From assembly GCF_900129315.1 (NCBI RefSeq), contig NZ_FQUS01000004.1:62001-126000 (forward strand): DNA of 64,000 bases, read 5' to 3'. The notes beneath the pieces were generated by a model. The model searched no databases and had not been told where the DNA came from. It saw only the letters and a list, made by a program, of their open reading frames with translations. Below, piece by piece: positions 53,603 through 63,967 of the stretch. Every line of letters starts with the position of its first letter. Positions within the stretch are counted from its first letter, which is position 1. The position numbers and the translations under genes are program-made. The DNA is from Fodinibius roseus (GTDB taxonomy: Bacteria > Bacteroidota > Rhodothermia > Balneolales > Balneolaceae).

Positions 53603-54895
53603 ATGAAACTTTGGAACAAAGAACAGCAAGAAACCAGTGCCATCATTGAGCAGTTCACGGTGGGCAATGATCGTGTACTGGATCTGGAAATTGCTGAATA
53701 CGATCTGCGTGCCTCTAAAGCACATGCCCGAATGCTGCACAGTGTCGGGATTTTATCCGATGGGGAGCGGGAAGATCTTCTCAGGGAGCTGGACCGGTTA
53801 CTGGAGGAATTGGAGGAAGGATCGTTTACCATTGAGGAAAAATTCGAGGACATCCACTCTAAAATTGAGTATGAGCTGACGCAGGCACTGGGACAGACGG
53901 GCAAAAAAATCCACGCGGGACGCTCCCGTAACGACCAGGTGCTGGTTTGCCTGCATCTGTATGCCAAGGATCAAATTCTCGAGATAAAGAAATTGGTCAG
54001 GGAACTCTTCGACCGGTTGATTGCGCTGAGCGAACAGTACAAGGAGGTAATCATCCCGGGCTACACGCACATGCAGGTGGCGATGCCCTCCTCTTTCGGC
54101 TTGTGGTTCGGGGCCTACGCCGAGTCGCTCGTTGACGACCTGTATATGCTCAATGCGGCCTACCGGGTGGCCGATCAAAACCCGCTGGGCTCTGCCGCCG
54201 GTTTTGGCACTTCCCTGCCGCTGGACCGTACCATGACCACCGAAGCGCTGGATTTTAGAACCCTGAAATATAATTCCGTAGCGGCCCAGATGAGCCGGGG
54301 AAGACTGGAGAAGATGACAAGCTTTGCGCTCAGTGCGGTAGCGGGCACGCTTTCCAAAATGGCGATGGACGTCTGCCTGTATATGAGCCAGAATTTCGGC
54401 TTTCTCTCTTTTCCCGATGAACTGACGACCGGATCCAGTATTATGCCGCACAAGAAAAATCCGGATGTTTTCGAGCTGGTCCGCGCCAAGTGCAACCGCG
54501 TTCAAAACCTGCCCAATGAACTTACACTGATTACCGGCAACCTGCCCAACGGCTATCACCGGGATTTTCAACTGCTGAAGGACAGCTTCTTTCCGGCCGT
54601 GGAAACCCTCAAGTCGTGCCTCAGCATCAGCCATTTTATGTTTGAGCATGTACAGGTCAATACCAATGTGATTTATGATGAAAAATATGACTACCTGTTT
54701 AGTGTGGAGAAGGTCAATAAGAATGTTATGCGGGGAGTCCCTTTCAGGGAGGCTTATCGCAAGGTGGGAGAAGCGATTGCCAAGGGGACCTTTCGTCCCG
54801 ACAAAAAACTGAAGCACACCCATGAAGGCAGTATCGGCAATCTTTGCAATGAAGAAATCAAGGAAAAGTTTAACCAGGCATATAGAAGCCTTTGA
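53603..54895 (+). CDS. argH: Argininosuccinate lyase
   Basis: A 430-aa member of the fumarase/ASL superfamily releasing arginine and fumarate. The signature GSSIMPHKKNP near residue 275 is intact, and HAGRSRNDQV near 103 and GYTHMQVAMPSS near 153 are present. Its last codons and the TGA are formed by the left end of repeat copy 4. An 88-bp gap separates it from argE. Confidence 0.96.
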   Translation: MKLWNKEQQETSAIIEQFTVGNDRVLDLEIAEYDLRASKAHARMLHSVGILSDGEREDLLRELDRLLEELEEGSFTIEEKFEDIHSKIEYELTQALGQTGKKIHAGRSRNDQVLVCLHLYAKDQILEIKKLVRELFDRLIALSEQYKEVIIPGYTHMQVAMPSSFGLWFGAYAESLVDDLYMLNAAYRVADQNPLGSAAGFGTSLPLDRTMTTEALDFRTLKYNSVAAQMSRGRLEKMTSFALSAVAGTLSKMAMDVCLYMSQNFGFLSFPDELTTGSSIMPHKKNPDVFELVRAKCNRVQNLPNELTLITGNLPNGYHRDFQLLKDSFFPAVETLKSCLSISHFMFEHVQVNTNVIYDEKYDYLFSVEKVNKNVMRGVPFREAYRKVGEAIAKGTFRPDKKLKHTHEGSIGNLCNEEIKEKFNQAYRSL

Positions 54896-55021
54896 AAAAC
54901 CAGGAATATTGTTCAAAGTCAAGGCCAGAGGGAGGTTGAAATCGCAGCATATGCCATATGTGAAAATTTCAACCGACCGATAACGCCGACATTGGGCAAA
55001 AGAACGGCTTTGCAAAGGCTT
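54886..55021. repeat. Dispersed repeat, copy 4, with 9-bp terminal inverted repeats
   Basis: 136 bp starting AAGCCTTTG (54886-54894) and ending CAAAGGCTT (55013-55021), an exact 9-bp terminal inverted repeat. The left end encodes the argH C-terminus and stop. The centre has the arms GGTTGAAAT/ATTTCAACC around GCATATGCCATATGTG. It is related to the copies at 35642, 37317 and 38704. Confidence 0.7.
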
Positions 55022-55055
55022 TACATAATTAATTTTAAACCAAACAAACAAAACT

Positions 55056-55856
55056 ATGGACACGCAAGTTGCGATTCTCGGCGGAGGAAATCTGGGTACG
55101 GCACTGGCCAAAGGCCTTGCCCGCACGGAGGAAGCCTCCTCAAAATATGATGTCACGATAACCCGGCGAAATGCCGATCTTATTCGCTATCTCGAAGACG
55201 ACGGCATTACCGTCACTACTGATAATACCGCAGCGGTAGAAGAGGCTGATCTGGTTATACTGTCCGTTCAGCCGACCCAGATTGAAGACCTCGTAAATGA
55301 CATAAAACCCGTTTTGGACCCGCAACAACATATTCTCATTTCGACAATGGCCGGGGTAACCGATGAAGATATTACGGAACTGACCGGTTCCGGATTTCCT
55401 ATTTTTCGCGTAATGCCGAACACGGCGGCCGCTATTAACCAGGCCATGACCTGCGTGGGAAAAACCCCGCATAAAGAGGCTGAAGAAAAGGTCATAGAAC
55501 TTTTTGAGTCGCTCGGCAAGACGCTGCTTATCAATACGGACCTTATGGAAGCAGCCACCGTACTGGGAGCCTGCGGTATCGCCTTTTTCCTGCGCTACAT
55601 CCGCGCCGCTTCACAGGGAGGGATCGAAGTCGGCTTTCATGCGAAGGAAGCTCAGCTTATCGCTTCGCAGACCGCGCTCGGTGCTGCGGCGCTGCTGCTG
55701 GACTCCGATAACCATCCCGAGCACGAGATCGACAAGGTAACGACGCCCAAAGGCTGTACCATTGCGGGACTGAATGAGATGGAGCACAACGGACTGAGTT
55801 CAGCGTTGATTAAAGGGATAAAAGTTTCGTATGAGATGATTGAAAAAATCCGCTGA
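55056..55856 (+). CDS. proC: Pyrroline-5-carboxylate reductase
   Basis: A 266-aa NADPH-dependent reductase giving proline. Rossmann start VAILGGGNLGTALAKGLA, FRVMPNTAAAINQAMT and the C-terminal TPKGCTIAGLNEME are diagnostic. It follows argH across the repeat and may be co-regulated with the arginine operon. Confidence 0.95.
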   Translation: MDTQVAILGGGNLGTALAKGLARTEEASSKYDVTITRRNADLIRYLEDDGITVTTDNTAAVEEADLVILSVQPTQIEDLVNDIKPVLDPQQHILISTMAGVTDEDITELTGSGFPIFRVMPNTAAAINQAMTCVGKTPHKEAEEKVIELFESLGKTLLINTDLMEAATVLGACGIAFFLRYIRAASQGGIEVGFHAKEAQLIASQTALGAAALLLDSDNHPEHEIDKVTTPKGCTIAGLNEMEHNGLSSALIKGIKVSYEMIEKIR

Positions 55857-55975
55857 GCCGTGTATTTCCCGTAAGGTTGAGCGGACGGGGCGAAGAAAAA
55901 TTGCTTAGATAGTACCTGAGGATATGGGTTTATTCTGCGGTCTGACAGCTGGTCAAAAGGGAGGGAATTTTTCTT

Positions 55976-56743
55976 TTATACCTCATCGCCGGCGAGCGCC
56001 GCTTTCACATAATTACGGCGCATCTCGGCAATGGCTGAGATAGAAATTCCCTTGGGACAAACGGCCTCGCATTCGGCGTAGTTCGAGCAATCCCCGAAGC
56101 CTTCTTTATCCATCTGCTCGACCATGGCAACCGTACGCCGTTTCCGCTCCGGCTCGCCCTGGGGCAAGCGGTTCAGGTGCGCCAGCTTTGCGCCGGTAAA
56201 GAGGGAAGCGGATGAATTGGGACAGGCCGCCACACACGCCCCGCAGCCGATGCAGGTGGCATAATCAAAAGCGGTATCTGCTACGGATTTATCAACAGGG
56301 ATGGAATTGGCGTCCGGCGCCGAGCCCGTTTTGACGGATACATACCCTCCCGCTTCTATGATGCGGTCAAACGCGCTGCGGTCCACAATCAGATCTTTTA
56401 TAACCGGAAAACCCTTCGCCCGGAACGGCTCGATGACAATCGTATCTCCGTCACTGTAATTGCGCATATGCAGCTGACACGTACAGGTCATTGCCTTGGG
56501 ACCGTGCGCCCGGCCATTAATCATCAGGTTGCAGGAGCCGCAAATGCCTTCTCGGCAATCATAATCAAACTCGACGGGCTCCTCCCTGCCTTCGGCAACA
56601 ATCTGTTCATTCAGGACATCGAGCATCTCTAAAAATGACATGTGCTCGTTGACATTGTCAAGGGTATAGTCGACCAGCTTGCCGGGTTTATCCGGTCCGT
56701 CTTGCCGCCAGATTTTCAAGTGGATGGTAAATGTGTCAGCCAT
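55976..56743 (-). CDS. sdhB: Succinate dehydrogenase/fumarate reductase iron-sulfur subunit
   Basis: A 255-aa subunit carrying three Fe-S clusters. The [2Fe-2S] ligands are in CREGICGSCNLMINGRAHG, and the [4Fe-4S]/[3Fe-4S] ligands in CIGCGACVAACPNSSA and CSNYAECEAVCPKGIS. It passes electrons between the flavoprotein and the membrane anchor. Last gene of the minus-strand sdhC-sdhA-sdhB set, 69 bp after sdhA. Confidence 0.96.
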   Translation of the reverse strand: MADTFTIHLKIWRQDGPDKPGKLVDYTLDNVNEHMSFLEMLDVLNEQIVAEGREEPVEFDYDCREGICGSCNLMINGRAHGPKAMTCTCQLHMRNYSDGDTIVIEPFRAKGFPVIKDLIVDRSAFDRIIEAGGYVSVKTGSAPDANSIPVDKSVADTAFDYATCIGCGACVAACPNSSASLFTGAKLAHLNRLPQGEPERKRRTVAMVEQMDKEGFGDCSNYAECEAVCPKGISISAIAEMRRNYVKAALAGDEV

Positions 56744-56812
56744 AATGCTTTCCGTTTTGCCACGGTGACACCAGATACCCAGAGTACGGGCCGGTGTCTT
56801 TGCGGCCTAAAA

Positions 56813-58732
56813 TTACTTGTAACTTCGTTGTTTCAATTCGACAAATTCAAATTCCAGGTTCTCCTTGTGGAGCTTCTCCTGAAGCTCGCCGTTTACCCCC
56901 TTAAACTCCCAGGCGGCCACATAGGCGTACTCTTCATCATTCCGCAGGGCTTCCCCTTCTTCCGTTTGGTGCTCCTTGCGAAGGTGACAGCCGGCAGACT
57001 CATCCCGGTGGAGGGCATCTTCCGCCATCAGCTCTCCCAGCTCCAGGAAATCGGCCACGCGTCCCGCAAATTCCAGGTACTTGTTGAAATTGGACGCCTC
57101 GCCCGGCACCCGCACATTTTCCCAGAACTCCTTGCGGAGCGCCCGGATCTCCCGAATGGCCTGTTTGAGTCCCTCTTCACTGCGCGAAATACCCACCTTA
57201 TCCCACATAATCTGTCCCAGCTCGCGGTGGAAATCGATTACGCTTTTATCGCCCTTGACACTTAGTAATTTATCAATATGCTGCTGGGCATTTTCAGCAG
57301 CTTCGTCAAAAGCTTCGTGACCGGTATCGATCTCATCGATATCCGCATCCGCGATATAATTTCCGATCGTATAGGGGATGATAAAATAACCGTCCGACAG
57401 TCCCTGCATCAGCGCACTGGCTCCGAGCCGGTTTGCCCCGTGATCTGAGAAATTGGCCTCGCCGGCCACAAACAGCCCGGGGATGTTGCTCATCAGGTTG
57501 TAGTCGACCCACAATCCCCCCATCGTATAATGCACGGCCGGAAAAATACGCATCGGTTCTTCATAGGGATTGTCGCCGGTAATGTTTTCGTACATTTCAA
57601 AGAGATTCCCGTATTTCTCCGAAATGGTTTTCCTTCCGTCGCGCTCAATGGCATCCGCAAAATCAAGATAGACCGCTCGTCCCGTCGGACCCACGCCCAT
57701 TCCTTCATCACAGACGATTTTGGCATTCCGGGAAGCCACATCCCGCGGCACGAGATTTCCGAAGGCGGGGTACTTCTCTTCCAGATAATAGTATCGATCC
57801 TCTTCCGGTATATCATTCGGATGACGGTCATCTCCTTTCTTTTCAGGCACCCAAACGCGTCCGTCGTTGCGCAGGCTCTCGCTCATCAGCGTCAACTTCG
57901 ACTGGTAATCACCGGAGACCGGGATACAGGTCGGGTGAATTTGCACGTAACAGGGATTTGCAAAGCCGGCGCCCCGCTTGTGGCAGCGCCAGGCGGCCGT
58001 CACATTTGAATTCTTGGCATTGGTTGACAGGTAAAAAGCATTTCCATACCCGCCGCTGGCCAGCACCACGGCATCGGCCATCCAGCGCCGGATCTCCCCG
58101 GATACGAGATCTCGCGTCACAATACCGCGGGCTTTCCCTCCGGCCACCACCAGGTCCAGCATTTCGTGGCGGGTGTGCATCTCGATATTGCCTTCATGTA
58201 CCTGGCGCATCATCGCCTGGTAGGCTCCCAGCAGCAGCTGCTGACCCGTTTGTCCCCGCGCATAAAAGGTGCGGGATACCTGGGCCCCGCCGAAAGACCG
58301 GTTAGCCAGCAGTCCTCCGTATTCCCGGGCGAAAGGAACACCCTGCGCGACAGCCTGGTCAATAATTTCATTTGAAATTTGAGCCAGCCGGTAGGTATTC
58401 GATTCCCGCGAACGATAATCGCCGCCTTTGATGGTATCATAAAACAGGCGCCAGATGGTATCGCCGTCATTGGGATAATTTTTGGCGGCATTAATCCCCC
58501 CCTGGGCTGCAATGCTGTGGGCTCGCCGTGCCGAATCCTGGATACAGAAGCTCTTTACGTTATAACCCAGCTCAGCCAGACTCGCCGCGGCAGATCCACC
58601 GGCCAGGCCGGTACCCACAACGATGATATCATGATTGCGCTTGTTGTTGGGAGCAACCAGTTTAATATCCTTTAAATGCTTGGACCATTTATCTTCTAAC
58701 GGCCCGGAAGGAACTTTTGAGTCTAATTTCAT
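56813..58732 (-). CDS. sdhA: Succinate dehydrogenase/fumarate reductase flavoprotein subunit
   Basis: A 639-aa subunit with covalent FAD. The N-terminal [23 protein letters not shown] is the dinucleotide fold, [19 protein letters not shown] the FAD-His region, and [13 protein letters not shown] and [12 protein letters not shown] the catalytic parts. It oxidises succinate or reduces fumarate. 27 nt separate it from sdhC. Confidence 0.97.
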   Translation of the reverse strand: MKLDSKVPSGPLEDKWSKHLKDIKLVAPNNKRNHDIIVVGTGLAGGSAAASLAELGYNVKSFCIQDSARRAHSIAAQGGINAAKNYPNDGDTIWRLFYDTIKGGDYRSRESNTYRLAQISNEIIDQAVAQGVPFAREYGGLLANRSFGGAQVSRTFYARGQTGQQLLLGAYQAMMRQVHEGNIEMHTRHEMLDLVVAGGKARGIVTRDLVSGEIRRWMADAVVLASGGYGNAFYLSTNAKNSNVTAAWRCHKRGAGFANPCYVQIHPTCIPVSGDYQSKLTLMSESLRNDGRVWVPEKKGDDRHPNDIPEEDRYYYLEEKYPAFGNLVPRDVASRNAKIVCDEGMGVGPTGRAVYLDFADAIERDGRKTISEKYGNLFEMYENITGDNPYEEPMRIFPAVHYTMGGLWVDYNLMSNIPGLFVAGEANFSDHGANRLGASALMQGLSDGYFIIPYTIGNYIADADIDEIDTGHEAFDEAAENAQQHIDKLLSVKGDKSVIDFHRELGQIMWDKVGISRSEEGLKQAIREIRALRKEFWENVRVPGEASNFNKYLEFAGRVADFLELGELMAEDALHRDESAGCHLRKEHQTEEGEALRNDEEYAYVAAWEFKGVNGELQEKLHKENLEFEFVELKQRSYK

Positions 58733-58759
58733 AAGTCTAAAAGTGGATTTGCAAAATAA

Positions 58760-59470
58760 TTATTGGCACTGTATGAGAGCAGCTTCACAGCCTCCGCCAA
58801 AATAGATATAAAGAGGAATAAACAGAAATCCCACGGCCATTAAAAGGGCAAATACAATACCGGCCGCATAAATAAGGGCCGAATACCGGTTGTGCTTCAT
58901 CGTCAGGGATGTGAAGGCACTCCAGAACCCGTGTCCCAGGTGAAATCCCAATAAAATCATTACGGCCGTATACCCGAAAGCGTATATCGGCTGTTGGAAG
59001 GTAGCCAGCATTAAGGCCTTGAGATCTCTGGCTTCCCCCCCGCCGGGCAGGATCACCGTCCCGGGATCCGCGAATTTAAAAGTATCGAGATGTATGATAA
59101 GAAAAACAAGCAGCACGATACCGGTAAAAATCATCGATTTTGAGGCCCAGGTGACATGACTGGGTCCCCCTTTGCTCTGATATTTTTCATACCCCCGGGG
59201 ACGTGCTTTCCGGCGGCGCCACCAGATCGAAATCCCGACATAGGCATGCAACAAAAAAGCGACGGCCAGGCCGGCTTCCAGAATATACAGGAGCCATCCC
59301 ATACTCTCGAGCGCATAGGCAGCTTCATTGAAGGCGTGCACATCACCAAAAACCTGGAGATTCGTAGCCAAGTGAAAAATAATAAAAATGATTAGGCCAA
59401 CGCCTGTGACGCCTGTTAGTATTTTTCGCCCTACTTGTGATTTAAGCGCTTGTAGAAATGATGCCATCAC
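58760..59470 (-). CDS. sdhC: Succinate dehydrogenase cytochrome b subunit (single anchor)
   Basis: A 236-aa membrane anchor of the Bacteroidota/Epsilon type with five helices. Heme-coordinating His residues are in IFHLATNLQVFG, FLLHAYVGISIWW, FLIIHLDTFKFA and GFHLGHGFWSAF. No separate sdhD is needed in this type. First gene of the sdhC-sdhA-sdhB set. Confidence 0.93.
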   Translation of the reverse strand: MMASFLQALKSQVGRKILTGVTGVGLIIFIIFHLATNLQVFGDVHAFNEAAYALESMGWLLYILEAGLAVAFLLHAYVGISIWWRRRKARPRGYEKYQSKGGPSHVTWASKSMIFTGIVLLVFLIIHLDTFKFADPGTVILPGGGEARDLKALMLATFQQPIYAFGYTAVMILLGFHLGHGFWSAFTSLTMKHNRYSALIYAAGIVFALLMAVGFLFIPLYIYFGGGCEAALIQCQ

Positions 59471-59668
59471 TGATACTCATTATTAGAATGTCTGTTAACC
59501 CGCAACCGTTAGCCAACACGCGGGTCCGTTTAGCAAGGGTAGAAGATGAGGCGAAATGGATAAAAAGGCAAGGCCGGCAGGAACTGTTTTAATTTTTAAA
59601 TCTTATTCAGAAATATTCTAAATTAGAGATTCTTAAATGAACTGGTAACGGTCATCTAAACGATACGT

Positions 59669-60295
59669 GTGCAATCAATTACGAAAACCTCTCGAGCATC
59701 ATTTCGGGAAAAGGGTTCGAAATTTATCGGCTTTCTCTTTCCCACCGGTACTTTGGAACAGTTCGAAAGCCGCTTAACGGATATCAAGTCTGATTACCCG
59801 GATGCCACCCATCACTGCTACGGGTGGCGGATGGATCCGAACGACCTTGAAGAGTTCGCGCAAGACGACGGTGAACCGGGCGGGACAGCGGGACTCCCGA
59901 TCCTGAATCAACTGAAATCGTATGATTTGGTCAACGCCGGGTGTGTCGTCGTCCGATATTACGGCGGAACCAACCTGGGCAAAAGCGGGCTTGTCCGGGC
60001 CTACGGGGAAGCAGCAAAGCTCTGCCTGGAACAGGCATCGTTTTCAAAGCTTATCCCGACCCGAAATTTCAGAGTGACCTATCCCTATTCACAGCAAAGC
60101 CAAATTGATCAGCTGAAACACACCTTTGATCTGAAAGAGATTGATTCGCAATACCTCGAAAAAATTACGCTTAAACTCGCCTGCCGATTGGAACAGGCCG
60201 ATACTTTTTGGCAGGAACTCCGGAATATTGAACACCGTGGCATTAAAGCCGGCAAGGGGGAAGCCAGTTTCGTTACGCTTACATCAACTGATTAA
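59669..60295 (+). CDS. IMPACT/YigZ family protein
   Basis: A 208-aa UPF0029-family protein. GTG start at 59669. RASFREKGSKFIGFLFPTG, HHCYGWRM, DDGEPGGTAGLPIL and VVRYYGGTNLGKSGLVRAYGEA are the family signature; a C-terminal DUF1949-like beta-alpha domain follows. Function is not well defined; relatives are linked to translation control. Confidence 0.9.
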   Translation: MQSITKTSRASFREKGSKFIGFLFPTGTLEQFESRLTDIKSDYPDATHHCYGWRMDPNDLEEFAQDDGEPGGTAGLPILNQLKSYDLVNAGCVVVRYYGGTNLGKSGLVRAYGEAAKLCLEQASFSKLIPTRNFRVTYPYSQQSQIDQLKHTFDLKEIDSQYLEKITLKLACRLEQADTFWQELRNIEHRGIKAGKGEASFVTLTSTD

Positions 60296-60395
60296 CCTGC
60301 CGTCCAATCCGCGGTGATCCGTGTCTCACTTTTAATCTGATAATCTGCTCAGTACTCCGTACCTTTGAAACAACAAATTTTACAAATTTGGAATC

Positions 60396-60950
60396 ATGAA
60401 GATCTATACCAGAAAAGGCGACCGGGGAGAAACCTCACTCTTTGGCGGACAGCGGGTGTCAAAGTCTCAACATCGGATTCGTGCTTACGGCACGGTGGAT
60501 GAGCTCAACTCTTTCATAGGACTCGCAGCAAGCTATGAATTATCCGAAGTCGGAAAAAAACATCTGAAAAAACTCCAAAAATTACTGTTTATTTTGGGAG
60601 CGGACCTGGCTACCCCCCACTCGGCGAAACCGAGGATTGATCGTATTGGCCAGGAAGAGGTTGATTTCCTGGAAGAGGCCATAGATGAAATGGAAAAGGA
60701 GCTGGAACCTCTTAAAAATTTTATTTTACCCGGAGGCTCACAGGCCGGATCAACGCTTCATATCGCCCGTACCGTCTGCCGGCGTGCCGAGCGCGCTGCT
60801 GTCGCCTGTCAAAAATGGCATAACGTATCAGGCCAAACTATAAAATTTCTGAATAGGCTCTCGGATTTTCTTTTTGTCATGGCCCGGTTCGAAAACAAAC
60901 GGAAAGGCACACCTGAAGAAACATGGAAGCCGGACAGACAGGACCCGTGA
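60396..60950 (+). CDS. Cob(I)alamin adenosyltransferase, PduO type
   Basis: A 184-aa helical-bundle ATP:cob(I)alamin adenosyltransferase. N-terminal KIYTRKGDRGETSLFGG and RAYGTVDELNSFIG, and the C-terminal RRAERAAVACQ and LNRLSDFLFVMARFEN are the family motifs. It makes adenosylcobalamin for B12-dependent enzymes. Confidence 0.94.
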   Translation: MKIYTRKGDRGETSLFGGQRVSKSQHRIRAYGTVDELNSFIGLAASYELSEVGKKHLKKLQKLLFILGADLATPHSAKPRIDRIGQEEVDFLEEAIDEMEKELEPLKNFILPGGSQAGSTLHIARTVCRRAERAAVACQKWHNVSGQTIKFLNRLSDFLFVMARFENKRKGTPEETWKPDRQDP

Positions 60951-61095
60951 ACAGCGGGAGACGGTCAGGCGAATGCCTTCCAATGGCAGAACAGCTGTGA
61001 GCTGCGGCCTGCTTGCTACCTGCTTTGAATAATGGACAAAAAATAGTAACTACCTGCATTCATTTATTTAGAATTTAACTCTTGATGTCAAGCAT

Positions 61096-62439
61096 ATGGC
61101 CTTAATGATTTCCGTCTCGGGTATCCGGGGCATTTTCGGAACCGACTTAACTCCTGAAAATCTCGGTCGCTTCAGCGCCGCCTTCGGAAGCTGGGCTGAC
61201 GGCGGGAAAATCGTCGTCGGCCGCGACACCCGGGTGACGGGACAAGTGTGTGAGGATATCGTCGCAGCAACGCTCCAATCCGTAGGCTGCGATGTCGTAC
61301 AGCTGGGCGTCGCCACGACTCCCACGGTAGCCATGGCTGTCCTTAAACACAGCGCAGCCGGGGCCGTCATCATTTCCGCCAGCCATAACCCCGCTGAATG
61401 GAATGCCTTGAAGCTTCTTAACAGCAGGAGCGAATTCCTCGACGCCGGGGAAGGAGGGGAAGTGATCCGTATCAGCGAAGATCAATCTTACCGGTACAAA
61501 CCCTTCGACCAAATAGGGTCCGTCGAAACCGATACGGACGCTCTGGATCACCATATCCGGAAAATTCTGGACCTGCCCTATATTGATCCGGATCTTATTG
61601 CATCCAAAAACTTTTCGGTGGCTATGGATCCGGTTAACGGGACGGGCGCGATTGCCCTCCCTCCCCTGCTGCATGCGCTGGGTGTTGATGAAATCCATGC
61701 GGTTCATGACGAGCCTGACGGACGCTTTGCGCACAACCCGGAGCCCCTTCCCGAGCATCTTCAGGATATTTGTTCGCTTGTCCGTGAAAAAGGGTGTGAC
61801 CTTGGGCTGGTAACCGATCCCGATGGCGACCGGCTGGCACTGGTATCCGACAAGGGTAACCTGTTCGGCGAGGAATATACCCAGGCGGCGGCTTTCGACT
61901 TCATGCTTGAGAAAAAAGGAGGGGCCTGCGCGACGAATCTCTCTTCTTCGCGCGTGACGGATGATATAGCCCAACAGTACGGGCAAGAATGTCACCGCTC
62001 AGCCGTGGGTGAAATTAATGTGGTCCAAAAAATGAAAGAAGTGAATGCCGTAATCGGCGGGGAGGGCAACGGCGGGGTTATTAATCCCGACCTTCATTAC
62101 GGGCGTGATGCCCTGATGGGCGCTGCCATCATGATGCAGCTGCTTGCCGAACGCGACATAACGGCCGAGGACTACCGGAACTCCCTGCCCGGTTATGTCA
62201 TACGAAAAAGCAAGATGGACCTGGCTGATATTGACGGGGACGCTATTCTGGAAAAAGCGCAGAAAGTGTACCGGGATTACCACCCTGATACCACCGACGG
62301 GGTAAAAATTGATTTTGAAGACGGATGGGTACATCTTCGAAAATCAAACACTGAACCGATTATTCGTATCTATTCCGAAGGGATCTCCGCAGAAAAAGCC
62401 AAAGAACTCGCGGATACGGTTGTTGCGGCCGTCCGGTAG
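61096..62439 (+). CDS. glmM: Phosphoglucosamine mutase / phosphohexomutase
   Basis: A 447-aa alpha-D-phosphohexomutase. The phosphoserine is S96 in ISASHNPAEWN; the Mg site is DPDGDRLA, the sugar loop GGEGNGG, and the phosphate loop SNTEPIIRIYSE near the end. GlmM-like by length and the first loop (VSGIRGIFGTDLTPE), but phosphomannomutase activity cannot be excluded. Confidence 0.88.
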   Translation: MALMISVSGIRGIFGTDLTPENLGRFSAAFGSWADGGKIVVGRDTRVTGQVCEDIVAATLQSVGCDVVQLGVATTPTVAMAVLKHSAAGAVIISASHNPAEWNALKLLNSRSEFLDAGEGGEVIRISEDQSYRYKPFDQIGSVETDTDALDHHIRKILDLPYIDPDLIASKNFSVAMDPVNGTGAIALPPLLHALGVDEIHAVHDEPDGRFAHNPEPLPEHLQDICSLVREKGCDLGLVTDPDGDRLALVSDKGNLFGEEYTQAAAFDFMLEKKGGACATNLSSSRVTDDIAQQYGQECHRSAVGEINVVQKMKEVNAVIGGEGNGGVINPDLHYGRDALMGAAIMMQLLAERDITAEDYRNSLPGYVIRKSKMDLADIDGDAILEKAQKVYRDYHPDTTDGVKIDFEDGWVHLRKSNTEPIIRIYSEGISAEKAKELADTVVAAVR

Positions 62440-62512
62440 ATTTTATTCGGAGTCTTACTTTATTATCTTAATTTCCCTAATTGTTTAATGTTCATCTATT
62501 CGGAAGTTATTT

Positions 62513-63394
62513 ATGATTACATCCATGACCGGATTTGGTCGCGGCGAAGCTTCGTCGGATAATATATCGGTAACGGTGGAGCTTAAAACCGTTAACAGCC
62601 GCTATCTCGATATTTCACTGCGACTGCCCCAGCTTATACAGGAGAAGGAACTCGAACTCAAGGAGCGCCTCCAGCAGCATATACAGCGGGGCAAAATAAA
62701 TGCTTCCGTTCGTGTTGATAAAGCTGATACCGGCCGGCCGGACATCACTTTCAATAAAAATCTGGTGCGCGGCTACAAAATGATGCTCAATGACCTGCGT
62801 GATGCCGCAAATATCGAAAAACCGATTTCCCTGGGCGATCTGATGCAGTTCAACGACATTTTTGAGTCCCGCGAGGAGGACGATGAAACACGGCAGATCG
62901 TCTGGGAGCTCACCCGGTCCGCCACCGAAAAAGCCGCCGGAGCCCTTACCGGCATGCGCCGGCAGGAAGGCAGTCAGCTTAAGGAGGATCTGCTCCAGCG
63001 GGTTGATCATATCGAAGAGATGCTGAACATTATCCGGGAAAAAACGAACGGGCGCGCTAAGAAAACCAAAGAGGAACTTTTGGAACGTATCAACGACCTG
63101 ATCGATAACGACAAAATTGACGATGACCGACTGGAAATGGAAGTTGCTGTGCTCGTCGATAAAATGGATATCACAGAAGAAATTGTCCGCACGCAGTCGC
63201 ATCTCAAGTTTTTCCGCGAGGCCGTCGAAAATGAGAACGCGGTCGGTCGTCGCCTGAACTTCCTGAGCCAGGAGATAAACCGGGAAATCAATACTATCGG
63301 CTCCAAGGCCAATGATTCGGAAATATCTCAGTATGTCGTACAGGCTAAAGAAAGCCTGGAACAAATAAGGGAACAGGTGCAGAACGTTGAATAA
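62513..63394 (+). CDS. YicC family protein
   Basis: A 293-aa protein with the YicC N-terminus (ITSMTGFGRGEAS, VELKTVNSRYLDISLRLP) and the DUF1732 C-terminus (VGRRLNFLSQEINREINTIGSKAND). YicC-type proteins are RNA endonucleases involved in RNA turnover and stress survival in E. coli. It overlaps gmk by 8 nt, the usual pairing. Confidence 0.94.
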   Translation: MITSMTGFGRGEASSDNISVTVELKTVNSRYLDISLRLPQLIQEKELELKERLQQHIQRGKINASVRVDKADTGRPDITFNKNLVRGYKMMLNDLRDAANIEKPISLGDLMQFNDIFESREEDDETRQIVWELTRSATEKAAGALTGMRRQEGSQLKEDLLQRVDHIEEMLNIIREKTNGRAKKTKEELLERINDLIDNDKIDDDRLEMEVAVLVDKMDITEEIVRTQSHLKFFREAVENENAVGRRLNFLSQEINREINTIGSKANDSEISQYVVQAKESLEQIREQVQNVE

Positions 63395-63965
63395 AACAGA
63401 GCGTCGCGGGAAAATCATTGTTCTTGTGGCTCCCAGCGGAGCCGGTAAAACAACGCTGGCCCGGCGGTTGCTTAATGAGTACCCGGAAATAAAGTTTTCA
63501 ACTTCCGCTACTACCCGTCCCCCCAGAAAGGGTGAAATTGAGGGCGAAGACTACTATTTTCTGAACGAAGACGAGTTTAGCCGAATGATTGAGGGAAATG
63601 CGTTTTTAGAATGGGAATATTACAGCGGATACCGGTACGGGACGCTGCAGTCAGAAGTTGATAAATTGGTTGATTCTGGGTATTTTCCCCTGCTTGATAT
63701 TGAAGTGAAAGGCGCTCTCAACGTGCTTGAAATATACGGATCGGAAGCAATATCCATTTTTATAGAGCCGCCTTCAATGGACGTTCTGCGACAGCGCCTC
63801 CGGAAACGCGGAAGCGAAACGAATGTCACATTAAAAAAACGTTTGCAGCGGGCCGAAATGGAAATGAACCACGCCCGGCACTTCGATCATATTGTGGTAA
63901 ACGACGATCTCGATACGGCGTACGAAGAAATTCGGACAATTATTGAACCTTTTATTACTGATTAG
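63387..63965 (+). CDS. gmk: Guanylate kinase
   Basis: A 192-aa enzyme making GDP from GMP. P-loop LVAPSGAGKTTL near residue 15, TTRPPRKGEIEGEDYYFL and the nucleotide-binding site GALNVLEIYGSEAISIFIEPPS. It lies between yicC and the omega subunit gene, a conserved neighbourhood. Confidence 0.96.
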   Translation: MNKTERRGKIIVLVAPSGAGKTTLARRLLNEYPEIKFSTSATTRPPRKGEIEGEDYYFLNEDEFSRMIEGNAFLEWEYYSGYRYGTLQSEVDKLVDSGYFPLLDIEVKGALNVLEIYGSEAISIFIEPPSMDVLRQRLRKRGSETNVTLKKRLQRAEMEMNHARHFDHIVVNDDLDTAYEEIRTIIEPFITD

Positions 63966-63967
63966 TT

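Noticed and set aside
53798-55156. Long minus-strand open frame antisense to argH
   Set aside because: It is a shadow of argH and proC, crosses the dispersed repeat, and has no recognisable motif.
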